Shown one piece after another: positions 1-7,728 of a stretch of 64,000 bases of DNA. The first letter of the stretch is position 1. Each line of letters opens with the position of its first letter. Under the pieces are notes generated by a model. That model did no database searches, was not told the origin of the DNA, and saw only the letters and a program-made list of their open reading frames with translations. Position numbers and translations under genes: made by a program. The DNA comes from Hyphomicrobiales bacterium (lineage in GTDB: Bacteria; Pseudomonadota; Alphaproteobacteria; Rhizobiales; Rhizobiaceae), in NCBI GenBank assembly GCA_900466575.1, contig UBMP01000012.1:108442-172441 (forward strand). Direction: 5' to 3'.

Positions 1-194
1 CCGCCGGCGCCGGCCTTGATGGCCTCTTCCCCGGGGGCGGAGACGGAAACCGGGGTCGTGGCTGCGGTCGTTGCCTGCATGTCCACACCGGGGGACGGTG
101 CCGTCACGGCGGCGGCTTCAAAGGTCTTGTGGGCTTGCCCGAAATAGACGGCAGAGAGCGCTGCCGCAGCTGCTACAAACAGAAAGCGGTTCAT
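1..194 (-). CDS. Partial secreted protein of unknown function (N-terminus only)
   Basis: Only the first 64 codons are in the window; the gene continues past the left edge. The visible protein starts MNRFLFVAAAAALSAVYFG, a short basic start followed by an Ala-rich hydrophobic stretch typical of a Sec signal peptide. After it comes a low-complexity Ala/Thr/Pro/Val region, as in a periplasmic linker. A purine-rich stretch (GGATAAGAAG) lies just before the ATG. It reads in the same direction as upp but is separated from it by a strong terminator, so it probably has its own promoter. No family can be assigned from this fragment. Confidence 0.55.
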   Translation of the reverse strand, partial: MNRFLFVAAAAALSAVYFGQAHKTFEAAAVTAPSPGVDMQATTAATTPVSVSAPGEEAIKAGAG

Positions 195-281
195 TGTCTT
201 CTTATCCCTGTTTTGCGCGGCAGCTTCCTTGTCCGCCTTCGCAATGGGATGACTATTCCTGACAGAAGTTATGAAATTCGA

Positions 282-320
282 AAAATGGCCCGCCCGTACG
301 AGGTGCGGGCGGGCCATTTT
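282..320 (-). terminator. Rho-independent terminator after upp
   Basis: A perfect 15-bp inverted repeat, AAAATGGCCCGCCCG (282-296) and its complement (306-320), encloses a 9-nt loop. Read leftward the stem ends in a run of T. It lies 60 bp past the upp stop and should end the deoB-add-upp transcript. Confidence 0.9.
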
Positions 321-379
321 GAATTGGCTGGTTAACGCGGCGTGAAATGCGGCGAAACTTGGGCGTTGTGAGCTGCGGT

Positions 380-1009
380 TTACTTCGTGCCGTACATGCG
401 GTCGCCGGCATCACCCAGGCCCGGCATGATATACCCAAGCTCGTTCAGATGATCGTCGATGGCGGCGGTGAAGACCGGTACGTCGGGATGGGCTTCGGTG
501 AAATTCTTGATGCCTTCCGGGGCTGCCAGCAGGCAGAGGAAGCGGATGTTGTTGGCGCCCCGCTCCTTCAGCTTGTCGACGGCTGCAATCGAGGAGTTGC
601 CGGTGGCCAGCATCGGATCGACCACGATGACGAGACGGGCATCGAGATCGCCAGGGGCCTTGAAGTAATATTCGACCGGCTGCAGCGTTTCATGGTCGCG
701 ATAGACCCCGATATGCGAAACGCGGGCGGCGGGCACGAGCTCCAGCATGCCTTCGAGCAACCCGTTGCCGGCGCGCAGGATCGAGGCGAAGACCAGCTTC
801 TTGCCTTCAAGAAGCGGGGCATCCATCTCCATCAGCGGCGTTTCGATCCGCTCGGTGGTGAGCTCCAGATCGCGGGTGACTTCATAGCACAGCAGCGTCG
901 AGATTTCCCGGAGCAGCCGGCGGAAGCTGGCCGTCGAGGTTTCCTTCTTGCGCATGATCGTCAGCTTGTGCTGCACGAGGGGGTGGGAAATAACCGTGAC
1001 GCCGTTCAT
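380..1009 (-). CDS. upp: Uracil phosphoribosyltransferase
   Basis: Converts uracil and PRPP to UMP in pyrimidine salvage, in the cytoplasm. The 209-residue product has the family length. It starts [17 protein letters not shown], has the [13 protein letters not shown] segment near residue 80 and the PRPP-binding loop [12 protein letters not shown] near residue 130, and ends in the uracil-binding region [17 protein letters not shown]. An in-frame ATG ten codons upstream exists, but this start matches the conserved N-terminus and has GGAAGG seven bases before it. It is the last gene of the leftward deoB-add-upp group and is followed by a strong terminator. Confidence 0.95.
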   Translation of the reverse strand: MNGVTVISHPLVQHKLTIMRKKETSTASFRRLLREISTLLCYEVTRDLELTTERIETPLMEMDAPLLEGKKLVFASILRAGNGLLEGMLELVPAARVSHIGVYRDHETLQPVEYYFKAPGDLDARLVIVVDPMLATGNSSIAAVDKLKERGANNIRFLCLLAAPEGIKNFTEAHPDVPVFTAAIDDHLNELGYIMPGLGDAGDRMYGTK

Positions 1010-1100
1010 CTGTGCCTTCCAGTCTCTAGATATTCCCAAACAGTCTTAGCGGAATGCCCGCCTCCCGCAAGCTGAACGCGCGTGCTGCAGGCCTTAATCC

Positions 1101-2069
1101 TCAAATCATTGCAAGTAGGCGCGCCCTTGTGTCCTCGTCAACGAAGGCGGCTTCGATAGCTGTGCGGGTCATCCGGTTCAGTTCCCCCTCCGAGAACCCC
1201 ATGCGTGTTCTCGCGATTTCGTATTCCTTCGCCAGCGATGTGTGAAAATAGGGTGGATCGTCAGAGTTGAGCGTGACCTTCACGCCCATGTCGAAGAAGG
1301 TGCGAAGCGGATGGCTCTCGAAATCCGGGAAGACCTGAAGTGCGATGTTCGAGCCGGGGCAGACCTCCAGGGCGATGCCGAGATCGGCAATGCGACGGAC
1401 GAGGTCAAGGTCCTCGATGGCGCGCACGCCATGGCCGATGCGGGTGGGGCGCACGAGGTCGATGGCGTCGCGCACACTATCCGCGCCCGCCAGCTCACCG
1501 GCATGAATGGTGATGCCCAGCCCTGCCTCGCGGGCGATGTCGAAGGCGCGTGTGAAGTCGGCAACCTTCCCGAAGCGCTCCTCGCCCGCCATGTTGAAGC
1601 CCGTGATCAACGGGTCCGGCCGCTCAACGGCAAATTTCGCCGCCGCTTCCACGCGCTCGGCCCCGAGATGACGAACGCCGATGACAACCATGCGGCTTTC
1701 GATCCCGGATTTCGCCTTGGCACGCTTCATCCCCTCCGAAATGCCGGCGATATAAGCCCGCGCGCTCATACCCGCCGAAACGCCGTGATCGGGCGAGACG
1801 AACAGTTCGCCATAGATGGCTCCCGCCGCGGCAATCTCCAGCAGATAGCTTTCTGCCAGCAGCGCAAAATCCTCCTCGCTCTTGAAGAGCGAAGCGGCCG
1901 CATCGTAGCAGCCCAGGAAAGTCGTGAAGTCGTGCCAGACATAGGCGCCGGCCTGGATAAAGGGCGACATGTCGGCCCCGTATTTCGCGGCCTGCGAGAG
2001 CACGAGATCAATCGGCGCGCCGGCCTCGAGATGCAGGTGCAGTTCTGCTTTCTTCAGCGGCGATGTCAC
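1101..2069 (-). CDS. add: Adenosine deaminase
   Basis: Hydrolytic deamination of adenosine to inosine in purine salvage. The 322-residue protein has the metal-dependent hydrolase signatures in order: HLHLEAG near residue 11 (zinc-binding HxH), HAGE near 190 (zinc His and catalytic Glu), GHGVRA near 213 and SDDP near 270 (catalytic Asp). The start is GTG and overlaps the deoB stop by four bases (GTGA), indicating translational coupling. Close relatives include adenine deaminases of the same fold, so substrate choice between adenosine and adenine is inferred. The link with deoB favours the nucleoside. Confidence 0.9.
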   Translation of the reverse strand: MTSPLKKAELHLHLEAGAPIDLVLSQAAKYGADMSPFIQAGAYVWHDFTTFLGCYDAAASLFKSEEDFALLAESYLLEIAAAGAIYGELFVSPDHGVSAGMSARAYIAGISEGMKRAKAKSGIESRMVVIGVRHLGAERVEAAAKFAVERPDPLITGFNMAGEERFGKVADFTRAFDIAREAGLGITIHAGELAGADSVRDAIDLVRPTRIGHGVRAIEDLDLVRRIADLGIALEVCPGSNIALQVFPDFESHPLRTFFDMGVKVTLNSDDPPYFHTSLAKEYEIARTRMGFSEGELNRMTRTAIEAAFVDEDTRARLLAMI

Positions 2070-3286
2070 AGAAAGCTCCGCCCGTGGCGGCCGGGCTCGA
2101 TCCCCAGATGCGCCGCAATCGCCTCGCCGATATCGGCATAGGTCGGCAGCACGCCGAGTTCGCGGGCCTTGATGCCGGGACCGTAGGCGAGAACGGGCAC
2201 GCGTTCACGCGTATGGTCCGAGCCGCGCCAGGTCGGATCGCAGCCGTGATCGGCGGTGATGATCACCATGTCGCCGCGCTGGAGCTTGCGGTTGATCTCG
2301 GGCAGGCGGCTATCGAATTCCTCCAGCGCTGCAGCATAGCCGGCGACATCGCGGCGATGGCCGTAAAGCATGTCGAAATCGACGAAATTGGTGAAGACGA
2401 GATCGCCGTCACCGGCCTCGTCCATGGCCTCGAGCGTGGCGTCGAACAGCGCCATGTTGCCGTTCGCCTTCCAGAGTTGCGAAACGCCCTGATGTGCGAA
2501 AATGTCGGCGATCTTGCCGATGGCATGTACTTTGCGGCCTGCATTTTTCAGTCGGTCCAGCAATGTCGGCTCCGGCGGCAGCACTGAATAGTCACGCCGG
2601 TTACCGGTGCGCTCGAAGGTCTCAGCAGTTTCACCAACAAAGGGGCGGGCAATCACGCGGCCGATATTATACTCATCGACCAGCTTGCGCACGGTCTCGC
2701 AAAGGCTGAGCAGCCGGTCGAGGCCGAAATGCGTCTCGTGAGCTGCGATCTGGAAGACGGAGTCTGAGGACGTGTAGCAGATCGGCTTGCCGGTTCGAAT
2801 ATGCTCTTCGCCATACTGGCGGATGATATCGGTGCCCGAGGCATGACAATTGCCCAAGATGCCAGGAATATCGGCCGCCTTGCAGATGCGGCTCACGAGC
2901 TTTTCAGGGAATGCTTCACCCTCGGCGGGGAAATAGCCCCAGTCGAACATCACGGGTGTACCGGCGATTTCCCAATGGCCCGACGGCGTGTCCTTGCCGC
3001 GCGAAATCTCGCTGGCGGCGCCCCGGATACCATAGGTTTTTTCAGGAATGGGCATGCCTGCGGGAAACTGGCCCGTGGCCGCCTTTGCGGCGTGCATTAG
3101 CCCGAAAACGGAGAGATTGGGCAGTTCCAGCGGCCCCTCGCGAAGCCCCCTGCGATCGGCGCAGCCATGCGCGCAGAATTCGGCGATATGGCCGAGCGTG
3201 TTTGCTCCAAGGTCGCCGTATATTTCGGCATCCGGCGCGCCACCTATGCCGAAGGAATCGAGAACGAAGAGAAATGCGCGAGCCAT
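2066..3286 (-). CDS. deoB: Phosphopentomutase
   Basis: Interconverts (deoxy)ribose 1-phosphate and 5-phosphate, feeding nucleoside sugars into central metabolism. The 406-residue length is normal. It starts [19 protein letters not shown], with the metal- and phosphate-site Asp/Ser region of the alkaline phosphatase superfamily. The C-terminal metal-binding motifs are [10 protein letters not shown] and [10 protein letters not shown]. It is the first gene of the leftward salvage group and overlaps add by four bases. The ribosome-binding site is weak (GGTAACC). A shortened copy of a dispersed palindromic repeat lies 19 bp upstream. Confidence 0.95.
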   Translation of the reverse strand: MARAFLFVLDSFGIGGAPDAEIYGDLGANTLGHIAEFCAHGCADRRGLREGPLELPNLSVFGLMHAAKAATGQFPAGMPIPEKTYGIRGAASEISRGKDTPSGHWEIAGTPVMFDWGYFPAEGEAFPEKLVSRICKAADIPGILGNCHASGTDIIRQYGEEHIRTGKPICYTSSDSVFQIAAHETHFGLDRLLSLCETVRKLVDEYNIGRVIARPFVGETAETFERTGNRRDYSVLPPEPTLLDRLKNAGRKVHAIGKIADIFAHQGVSQLWKANGNMALFDATLEAMDEAGDGDLVFTNFVDFDMLYGHRRDVAGYAAALEEFDSRLPEINRKLQRGDMVIITADHGCDPTWRGSDHTRERVPVLAYGPGIKARELGVLPTYADIGEAIAAHLGIEPGRHGRSFL

Positions 3287-3304
3287 GGTTACCAGACGTT
3301 CAGA

Positions 3305-3338
3305 GCAAATTCAGTGAGCGGTTTTCGCCCGGAATTGC
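3305..3338. repeat. Shortened copy of the GCAATTCC/GGAATTGC palindromic repeat
   Basis: GCAAATTC at 3305-3312 pairs imperfectly with GGAATTGC at 3331-3338. The right half (GCGGTTTTCG) matches fuller copies at 17815 and 53176, but the left inner arm (AGGAAAA) is missing, so this copy looks internally deleted. It lies in the leader of deoB. Confidence 0.5.
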
Positions 3339-3536
3339 AGATAAATAAAGAGCAGGACCGTTGATGATGATCGTCTGTTCACCGGAAATGCTCGGGATGG
3401 GGCGACCTGGCGCTGGCGCCCGGCTTATCGTCGGCCTCGTCACGTCATCATAAGGGACGTTGACGGCCGATGGCTTTGGCCAGCATTTTAGGGTGAGGAT
3501 GGCCGAAAGACCAGCGAAATTGCTGATCCGGCGCGT
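3339..3536. other. Intergenic region between tad pseudopilin genes and deoB
   Basis: About 200 bp without a credible gene. An 8-bp inverted repeat ATTGCTGA/TCAGCAAT (3519-3526 and 3537-3544) overlaps the stop codon of the upstream pseudopilin gene but lacks a T-run. Whether deoB has its own promoter here cannot be decided by eye. Confidence 0.4.
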
Positions 3537-4130
3537 TCAGCAATCGGAGCAGGTGATGTTGCTACCGACGCGCTGGCGATAATAGAAGTCTTTTTTGATG
3601 GTAAAGTTGTTTGTCTGCGTCCCGCTCATGCCTGGGAGATAAAGCAGCAGGGAATAGGGCAGGCTGAGCTCGGAACGCACGATGAAGGAATTGGGTATCG
3701 CGAGGTCCGAGGGGATCGGGGCTACCGAGCCGACCCCATAAGGCGTGCCCCCTGTCGATTGCCACGACCAGGCGATCCTGGCGACCGATGTGGCGTCAAT
3801 GCTGATGCCGCTGATCTTCAGCGTCACCCCGTTGGAAGAATAGGGCGCAATCGTTGCCTTGGCGACATTCGTCATCGTCGACAGAAACGCCTTGTCCACG
3901 GACGATCTCTGCGTGACGAGATCAGCGATGTCCGAGGAGGCGTGAGTCGTCTTGCGGGTGATGCTGATGGCCACCGTGATTTCGAAGGACATCAGATAGA
4001 TGATAAGCAGGATGGGCACGATCAGCGCGAACTCGACCGCACCGACCCCATCCTTCTCCCGGGCAAAGCGAGATGTCGCGGCAGAGCGCGCCAGCTTTTT
4101 CAGTCTCGCGATGACAGCCACGGCGCTCAC
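3537..4130 (-). CDS. TadE/TadF-type pseudopilin of the Tad pilus
   Basis: A 197-residue inner-membrane pseudopilin-like protein, probably a minor subunit or assembly factor of the Flp pilus. A basic N-terminus is followed near residues 28-50 by GVGAVEFALIVPILLIIY. This is the TadE-type prepilin segment: Gly, hydrophobic residues and the conserved Glu, then a transmembrane helix. The rest is an exported domain with two C-terminal cysteines (CSDC). It starts at GTG, which overlaps the stop of the upstream TadE-like gene by four bases, so the two are translationally coupled. Family is clear; the choice between TadE, TadF and TadG is not. Confidence 0.8.
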   Translation of the reverse strand: MSAVAVIARLKKLARSAATSRFAREKDGVGAVEFALIVPILLIIYLMSFEITVAISITRKTTHASSDIADLVTQRSSVDKAFLSTMTNVAKATIAPYSSNGVTLKISGISIDATSVARIAWSWQSTGGTPYGVGSVAPIPSDLAIPNSFIVRSELSLPYSLLLYLPGMSGTQTNNFTIKKDFYYRQRVGSNITCSDC

Positions 4131-4795
4131 GGATAGTTCTCGTTCTGGAAAGCGCTGGTGGCCACGATCAGGAATTGTCCCTTCGTGGCGCCTTCCTGCT
4201 GGATGTTGGAAATGTACGGCCGGACCAGATCCGTGGTGATCGGCCAGCGGTAGTAGGCGCGAAACATGTTGATCTTGCCGGCGCCGCCCGGTGTGAAGTT
4301 TATCTTGGATGTATCGAGATCTCTGGTCTTCCCGCCATTCGTGGGCGTCAGGGGCACATTTGTCGGGATGTCGGAAAAGTTCGTGACCTGTTCAAGGTCG
4401 ATCCAGAGCTTGTTTGGTGTCGCCGCCTCTGTAGCGGAGCAGGTGATCATCACGGAAATCTGATTGCAGAATTCCTGCCGGAACTGCGTCCGGTTCATGT
4501 CCGTGGTGCGGCTCAGCCCAAAGGTGATCTGTCCTGTTCGGACGCGCCGCGCCATCGTATCAACGGCGTTGGAAACCAGCTGCTCTCCGGTAAATGCGAT
4601 GAAGGTCTCGAAGGTCGCAAACACGATCATCATGAAGGGGATGGCAAGAATCGCAAACTCGATCGCAGTCGCACCTTCGCTCGACTTGAAAAGCCGGCCC
4701 AGTCGGGTCGCTCGATCTGCTTTTCCTTCTGCGGACAAAAGCCCCACTCCACTTCTACCCAACCAGACTATTTGTCGATCGGTCAACTGAGGCAT
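4127..4795 (-). CDS. TadE-type pseudopilin of the Tad pilus
   Basis: A 222-residue protein with the TadE signature EGATAIEFAILAIPFMM near residues 40-56: prepilin-like Gly-Ala junction, Glu five residues on, then a membrane helix. An exported domain containing two Cys follows. It is likely processed by CpaA and takes part in pilus assembly. The start is uncertain: ATG 4795 has only a weak ribosome-binding site, and a GTG about 16 codons downstream is a possible alternative. It lies between the orphan secretin-domain gene and a second pseudopilin, in a leftward operon divergent from pilA. Confidence 0.8.
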   Translation of the reverse strand: MPQLTDRQIVWLGRSGVGLLSAEGKADRATRLGRLFKSSEGATAIEFAILAIPFMMIVFATFETFIAFTGEQLVSNAVDTMARRVRTGQITFGLSRTTDMNRTQFRQEFCNQISVMITCSATEAATPNKLWIDLEQVTNFSDIPTNVPLTPTNGGKTRDLDTSKINFTPGGAGKINMFRAYYRWPITTDLVRPYISNIQQEGATKGQFLIVATSAFQNENYP

Positions 4796-4851
4796 CAAGG
4801 ATGCATGAGCTGGCTGTCTCCCGTCAAACCATGCCCAGCCAGGCTGCCTCT

Positions 4852-5313
4852 TTACTGCGCCATCGACGTTGCGGGCGCTGCCGCTGCAGACGGGCTTGCG
4901 GCGCTGCCGCTCGGCGTCGAATTCTTTTCGCAGTTGGGTGTGCAGGAATAGACGCTGCGCTCCGTCTGGCGGAAGACACGAACCGTGTTCCCCTCATCGA
5001 TCGACACAAGAACCCTGTCATCAAGGATCGCATTGCCGGTGGAATCGAGCAGAACAATATTGGTCGTGCCGAAGCTGCGCCCGGTCAAGACGATCGTCTT
5101 GGAATCCGCCACCGTTGCGTCCGCAACGTCCGAATTGCCGATGATGACCTTGGCAACTGCGCGGTCGAGTTTCAGCACGCGCGCATGATTCATGAAGACG
5201 CGAATGAGATCATCATTCTGATCCGTCGCCAGTGCTGCGCCTGCAGACGAAAAGAGCACGACGACACCTGCGAAAAGCATCTTCAATCTAAGGGAGGATT
5301 TCAAAACAGGCAT
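4852..5313 (-). CDS. Free-standing secretin N-domain protein (CpaC N-terminus-like)
   Basis: A 153-residue exported protein. Residues 1-30 form a signal peptide ending in AALAT. Residues 35-110 resemble the N-terminal domain of CpaC encoded at 7729: both have a hydrophobic patch, a DVADATVAD/DPSLADAVT-like segment, then GRSFGTTNIVLLDSTG versus GKAVGQTNVFVFGADG. There is no secretin barrel. The C-terminus has a CTPNC pair and a Ser/Ala/Pro-rich tail. It is the first gene of the leftward tad operon, divergent from pilA, so a periplasmic role beside the secretin is likely. Function is inferred from family and context only. Confidence 0.75.
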   Translation of the reverse strand: MPVLKSSLRLKMLFAGVVVLFSSAGAALATDQNDDLIRVFMNHARVLKLDRAVAKVIIGNSDVADATVADSKTIVLTGRSFGTTNIVLLDSTGNAILDDRVLVSIDEGNTVRVFRQTERSVYSCTPNCEKNSTPSGSAASPSAAAAPATSMAQ

Positions 5314-5742
5314 GGCTATGTCCCGATGGATTTTGAGACACTGTCGTCTGTAAACGTAAAATTCACGTTAAGCATGACAGTCTGTCTGCCATAACGACGT
5401 GCTGGCGCATCGTGGTTGCCTTGCAACCGCCCCCCCGTCGCCATGTCCCGTCACCCGGCCTTTCTCCAAATTCCCGCAGCCGCAGTTTTCTCAGGCCCTC
5501 GGCAAGAAATACCACTTGCCGATGATGCTTCAGTCATCTGGCAGAGCTTAATATTGAAAATTGTTTGAATTGCATTCGAAGTCTATTTACCAGGCCCTGT
5601 TCAAAAATGGATTCATCTATTGTTAAGCATAAGCGTTAAGTCGATTTCAAGGAAGCCCGGATAGTCTCATCGCATCCGATCAACGGGAACGGTTGGCGGT
5701 ACTGCCGAAAATTTTTAAGAGATGTGACTCAGGAGACCCCTA
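5314..5742. promoter_or_regulatory. Divergent control region between leftward tad genes and pilA
   Basis: 429 bp without a gene, relatively AT-rich in its right half. It must hold promoters for both directions. Two TTAAG boxes lie 13 bp apart at 5623 and 5636, about 110 bp before pilA, and AACGT/ACGTT arms lie close to the leftward start near 5350. None matches a known operator closely enough to name. Confidence 0.5.
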
Positions 5743-5916
5743 ATGACCAAGCTTCTTACCCGTCTTATGAAGGACGAATCTGGTGCAACTGCCATCGAAT
5801 ACGGTCTGATCGCTGCCCTCATCGGCGTTGCAATCATCACCGGCGCACGTTCGCTCGGCACGGCACTGAACAACAAGTTCTCGTCCATTGCAAACACGGT
5901 CAACACCACGAACTGA
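5743..5916 (+). CDS. pilA: Flp/Fap-type major pilin precursor
   Basis: A small gene of 57 codons. The product starts MTKLLTRLMKDESG, a basic leader, followed by the Flp signature ATAIEYGLIAALIGVA. Processing is expected between Gly14 and Ala15. Glu at mature position 5 and the adjacent Tyr are the hallmarks of Flp pilins; the hydrophobic stretch forms the pilus core helix. AGGAGA lies about seven bases before the ATG. It heads the rightward cpa/tad genes but is followed at once by its own terminator, which fits a major subunit needed in great excess. Confidence 0.95.
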   Translation: MTKLLTRLMKDESGATAIEYGLIAALIGVAIITGARSLGTALNNKFSSIANTVNTTN

Positions 5917-5943
5917 TCAGTTCGCATGAGTGCCGTCGATTCC

Positions 5944-5983
5944 AAACCTGCCTTCGTCCCCGAAGGCAGGTTTGTATATTTTT
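5944..5983 (+). terminator. Terminator after pilA
   Basis: A perfect 12-bp stem, AAACCTGCCTTC (5944-5955) with its complement (5962-5973), and a 6-nt loop is followed by GTATATTTTT. It lies 28 bp past the pilA stop and should limit read-through into cpaA, giving much more pilin mRNA than assembly-gene mRNA. Confidence 0.9.
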
Positions 5984-6170
5984 AAGCGATTTGCTGCACA
6001 GTGGTGCCCGTCGCGTTCGTTGAAGACTTCGGCGCGGCTCGAATTCGAATGAACGCAATGCCTTGCCGCGCTCTTGCCCATGAGGCTGGGAGACCGGCGT
6101 GCAAGGCCGGTTTTCCGATGACGCTTCGCAGCGCATTGGCGGAGCCGGATCATCAGGAAACCGCCAGGTC

Positions 6171-6683
6171 ATGATCCAAGCAGCCATCCTCGTCATTTTC
6201 CCACTTTGCATGGCCGTTGCGGCCTTTTCCGATCTGTTTACCATGACGATTCCGAACCGGGTCTCGGTAATCCTGCTGGCCTCGTTCCTGATCGTCGCGC
6301 CTCTGGCCGGGATCGGCCTCGTCGAGATCGGTTGGCATCTTCTGGCAGGCCTTTGCGTCTTTGCGGTGGTCTTCGTTCTCTTTGCGCTGAACACGATGGG
6401 CGGCGGCGATGCGAAAGTGCTGACCGCAAGCGCCGTCTGGTTCGGGTTCAACGACAGCCAGGTGGTCTTCATGGGCGATGTCGCCGTCTTCGGAGGCGCC
6501 CTGACCATCCTGATACTCCTGATCCGCAGCCAGAGAAACCTCATCACGGCCATCGGTCTCCCCATTCCGCGCCCGCTGCTGCAAGAAAAGAAGATCCCCT
6601 ACGGCATCGCCATAGGGATCGGCGGCTTCGTCGCATATCCGACGTCGCCGCTGATGCAGATGGTGCTTCACAACACCTTCTGA
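6171..6683 (+). CDS. cpaA: Prepilin peptidase of the Tad pilus (A24 family)
   Basis: A 170-residue polytopic membrane aspartic protease that cleaves the pilin leader. Both catalytic Asp motifs of family A24 are present: AFSDLFTMTIPNR near residue 20, and GGGDAKVLTA near residue 79. Hydrophobic segments separate them. The length fits the short CpaA/TadV type without an N-methylation domain. The start at 6171 is chosen because the hydrophobic helix begins right there (MIQAAILVIFPLCMA); an open frame continues 24 codons upstream but is not hydrophobic. Expected substrates are PilA and the two TadE-type pseudopilins. Confidence 0.92.
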   Translation: MIQAAILVIFPLCMAVAAFSDLFTMTIPNRVSVILLASFLIVAPLAGIGLVEIGWHLLAGLCVFAVVFVLFALNTMGGGDAKVLTASAVWFGFNDSQVVFMGDVAVFGGALTILILLIRSQRNLITAIGLPIPRPLLQEKKIPYGIAIGIGGFVAYPTSPLMQMVLHNTF

Positions 6684-6911
6684 CCCGCCGCGCAGTTTCA
6701 CTGCCGTTGGAGGGGCCCGGAGCCCCCGAGACGCTTTTCAATGCGCTTTAGTCTCGTCAGCCTGGCACCCTGGGTCAGGCTGCGTCAAAGCGCGTCTGTA
6801 CCCGACAGGGTTTAGAATGGGTTAACCTTCTCGCTAAGAAATTCATTAACCATAATTACACCAATTCCTGATCAATTGAGGTCACTTCGTTGGATTCTCC
6901 AGGAATTGATC
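6684..6911 (+). promoter_or_regulatory. cpaA-cpaB intergenic region with TTAACC/TTAACCAT boxes
   Basis: 228 bp. A hairpin AGCCTG/CAGGCT (6759-6764 and 6776-6781) with an inner ACCC/GGGT pair may end the cpaA transcript; it has no T-run. TTAACC at 6822 and TTAACCAT at 6846 lie 60 bp before cpaB. TTAACCAT equals the half-site described for the alphaproteobacterial cell-cycle regulator CtrA; control by CtrA is an inference. Confidence 0.45.
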
Positions 6912-7709
6912 ATGAAACCAGCACGTCTGATTATTTTGTCCGTTGCCGCAGTGGCGGCCGGCCTTGCCGGTTATCTGGCACTCAATATGGGCGGCCAGAA
7001 GGTCGTAGAGATCCAGGCGGCGCAACCGCGGATGGTCAAGGAAGCGACGGTTGACGTGCTCGTGGCAAAGACCAATCTCGCCACCGGCGCGCGTTTGAAC
7101 GCGGACAGCATGACTTGGATCGCATGGCCTGAAACGGCCGTGGCCCCCGGCTTCATTACCAAGAAGAACCGCGAAACGGCGATGGCGGACCTGAACGGCG
7201 CAATCGTTCGCCTACCGATCTTCGCCAACGAGCCGGTTCGCCTTGAAAAGATCGTCGATGCGAGCAACCGCACGATGTCGTCCATCCTGCCGGCCGGCAA
7301 GCGCGCGATCGCCACGGAAATCAGCGTTTCGACCAGCGCCGGCGGCTTCATCCTGCCGAACGACCGCGTCGACGTGATCATGGTCCGCAAAGGCACGCAG
7401 CAAACGTCGTTCCAGACGGAGACGATCCTCAGCAACATCCGCGTTCTGGCAATCGACCAGCAGCTTCAGCAGGGACCGGACGGCAAGCAGACGGCAGTCG
7501 GTTCGACAGCCACGCTCGAGTTGACCCCGGATCAGGCGCGCGTCATCGCGGTCGCCCAGCAGATCGCCGACCGTCTGACGCTGGCGCTTCGCTCGGTCGC
7601 CGACTCCAGCGAGCCCGACACCTCGGCATCCGAACACCTCCTGGGCAACGGCGACGGTTCACCGGGAATCCAGATCATCAAGTCCGGCGCTATTTCGACC
7701 AGCCAGTAA
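6912..7709 (+). CDS. cpaB: Flp pilus assembly protein CpaB (RcpC)
   Basis: A 265-residue periplasmic assembly protein, anchored by an N-terminal helix (MKPARLIILSVAAVAAGLAG). A SAF domain near residues 48-110 (VLVAKTNLATGARL) is followed by the RcpC/CpaB domain with RAIATEISVSTSAGGFILP and NDRVDVIM near 135-160. AGGA precedes the ATG. It stabilises the secretin channel with CpaC and CpaD. It is 19 bp before cpaC and begins the cpaB-F, tadBC group. Confidence 0.93.
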   Translation: MKPARLIILSVAAVAAGLAGYLALNMGGQKVVEIQAAQPRMVKEATVDVLVAKTNLATGARLNADSMTWIAWPETAVAPGFITKKNRETAMADLNGAIVRLPIFANEPVRLEKIVDASNRTMSSILPAGKRAIATEISVSTSAGGFILPNDRVDVIMVRKGTQQTSFQTETILSNIRVLAIDQQLQQGPDGKQTAVGSTATLELTPDQARVIAVAQQIADRLTLALRSVADSSEPDTSASEHLLGNGDGSPGIQIIKSGAISTSQ

Positions 7710-7728
7710 GAACGAGCGGGAGCATACA

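Noticed and set aside
5623-5640. CtrA full site before pilA (TTAAG...TTAAG)
   Set aside because: The two TTAA halves are nine bases apart rather than the seven of the described site.
5690-5716. Possible sigma-54 (-24/-12) promoter before pilA (TGGCGG...TGCC)
   Set aside because: The spacing between the GG and GC elements is one base too short, so the match is not credible.
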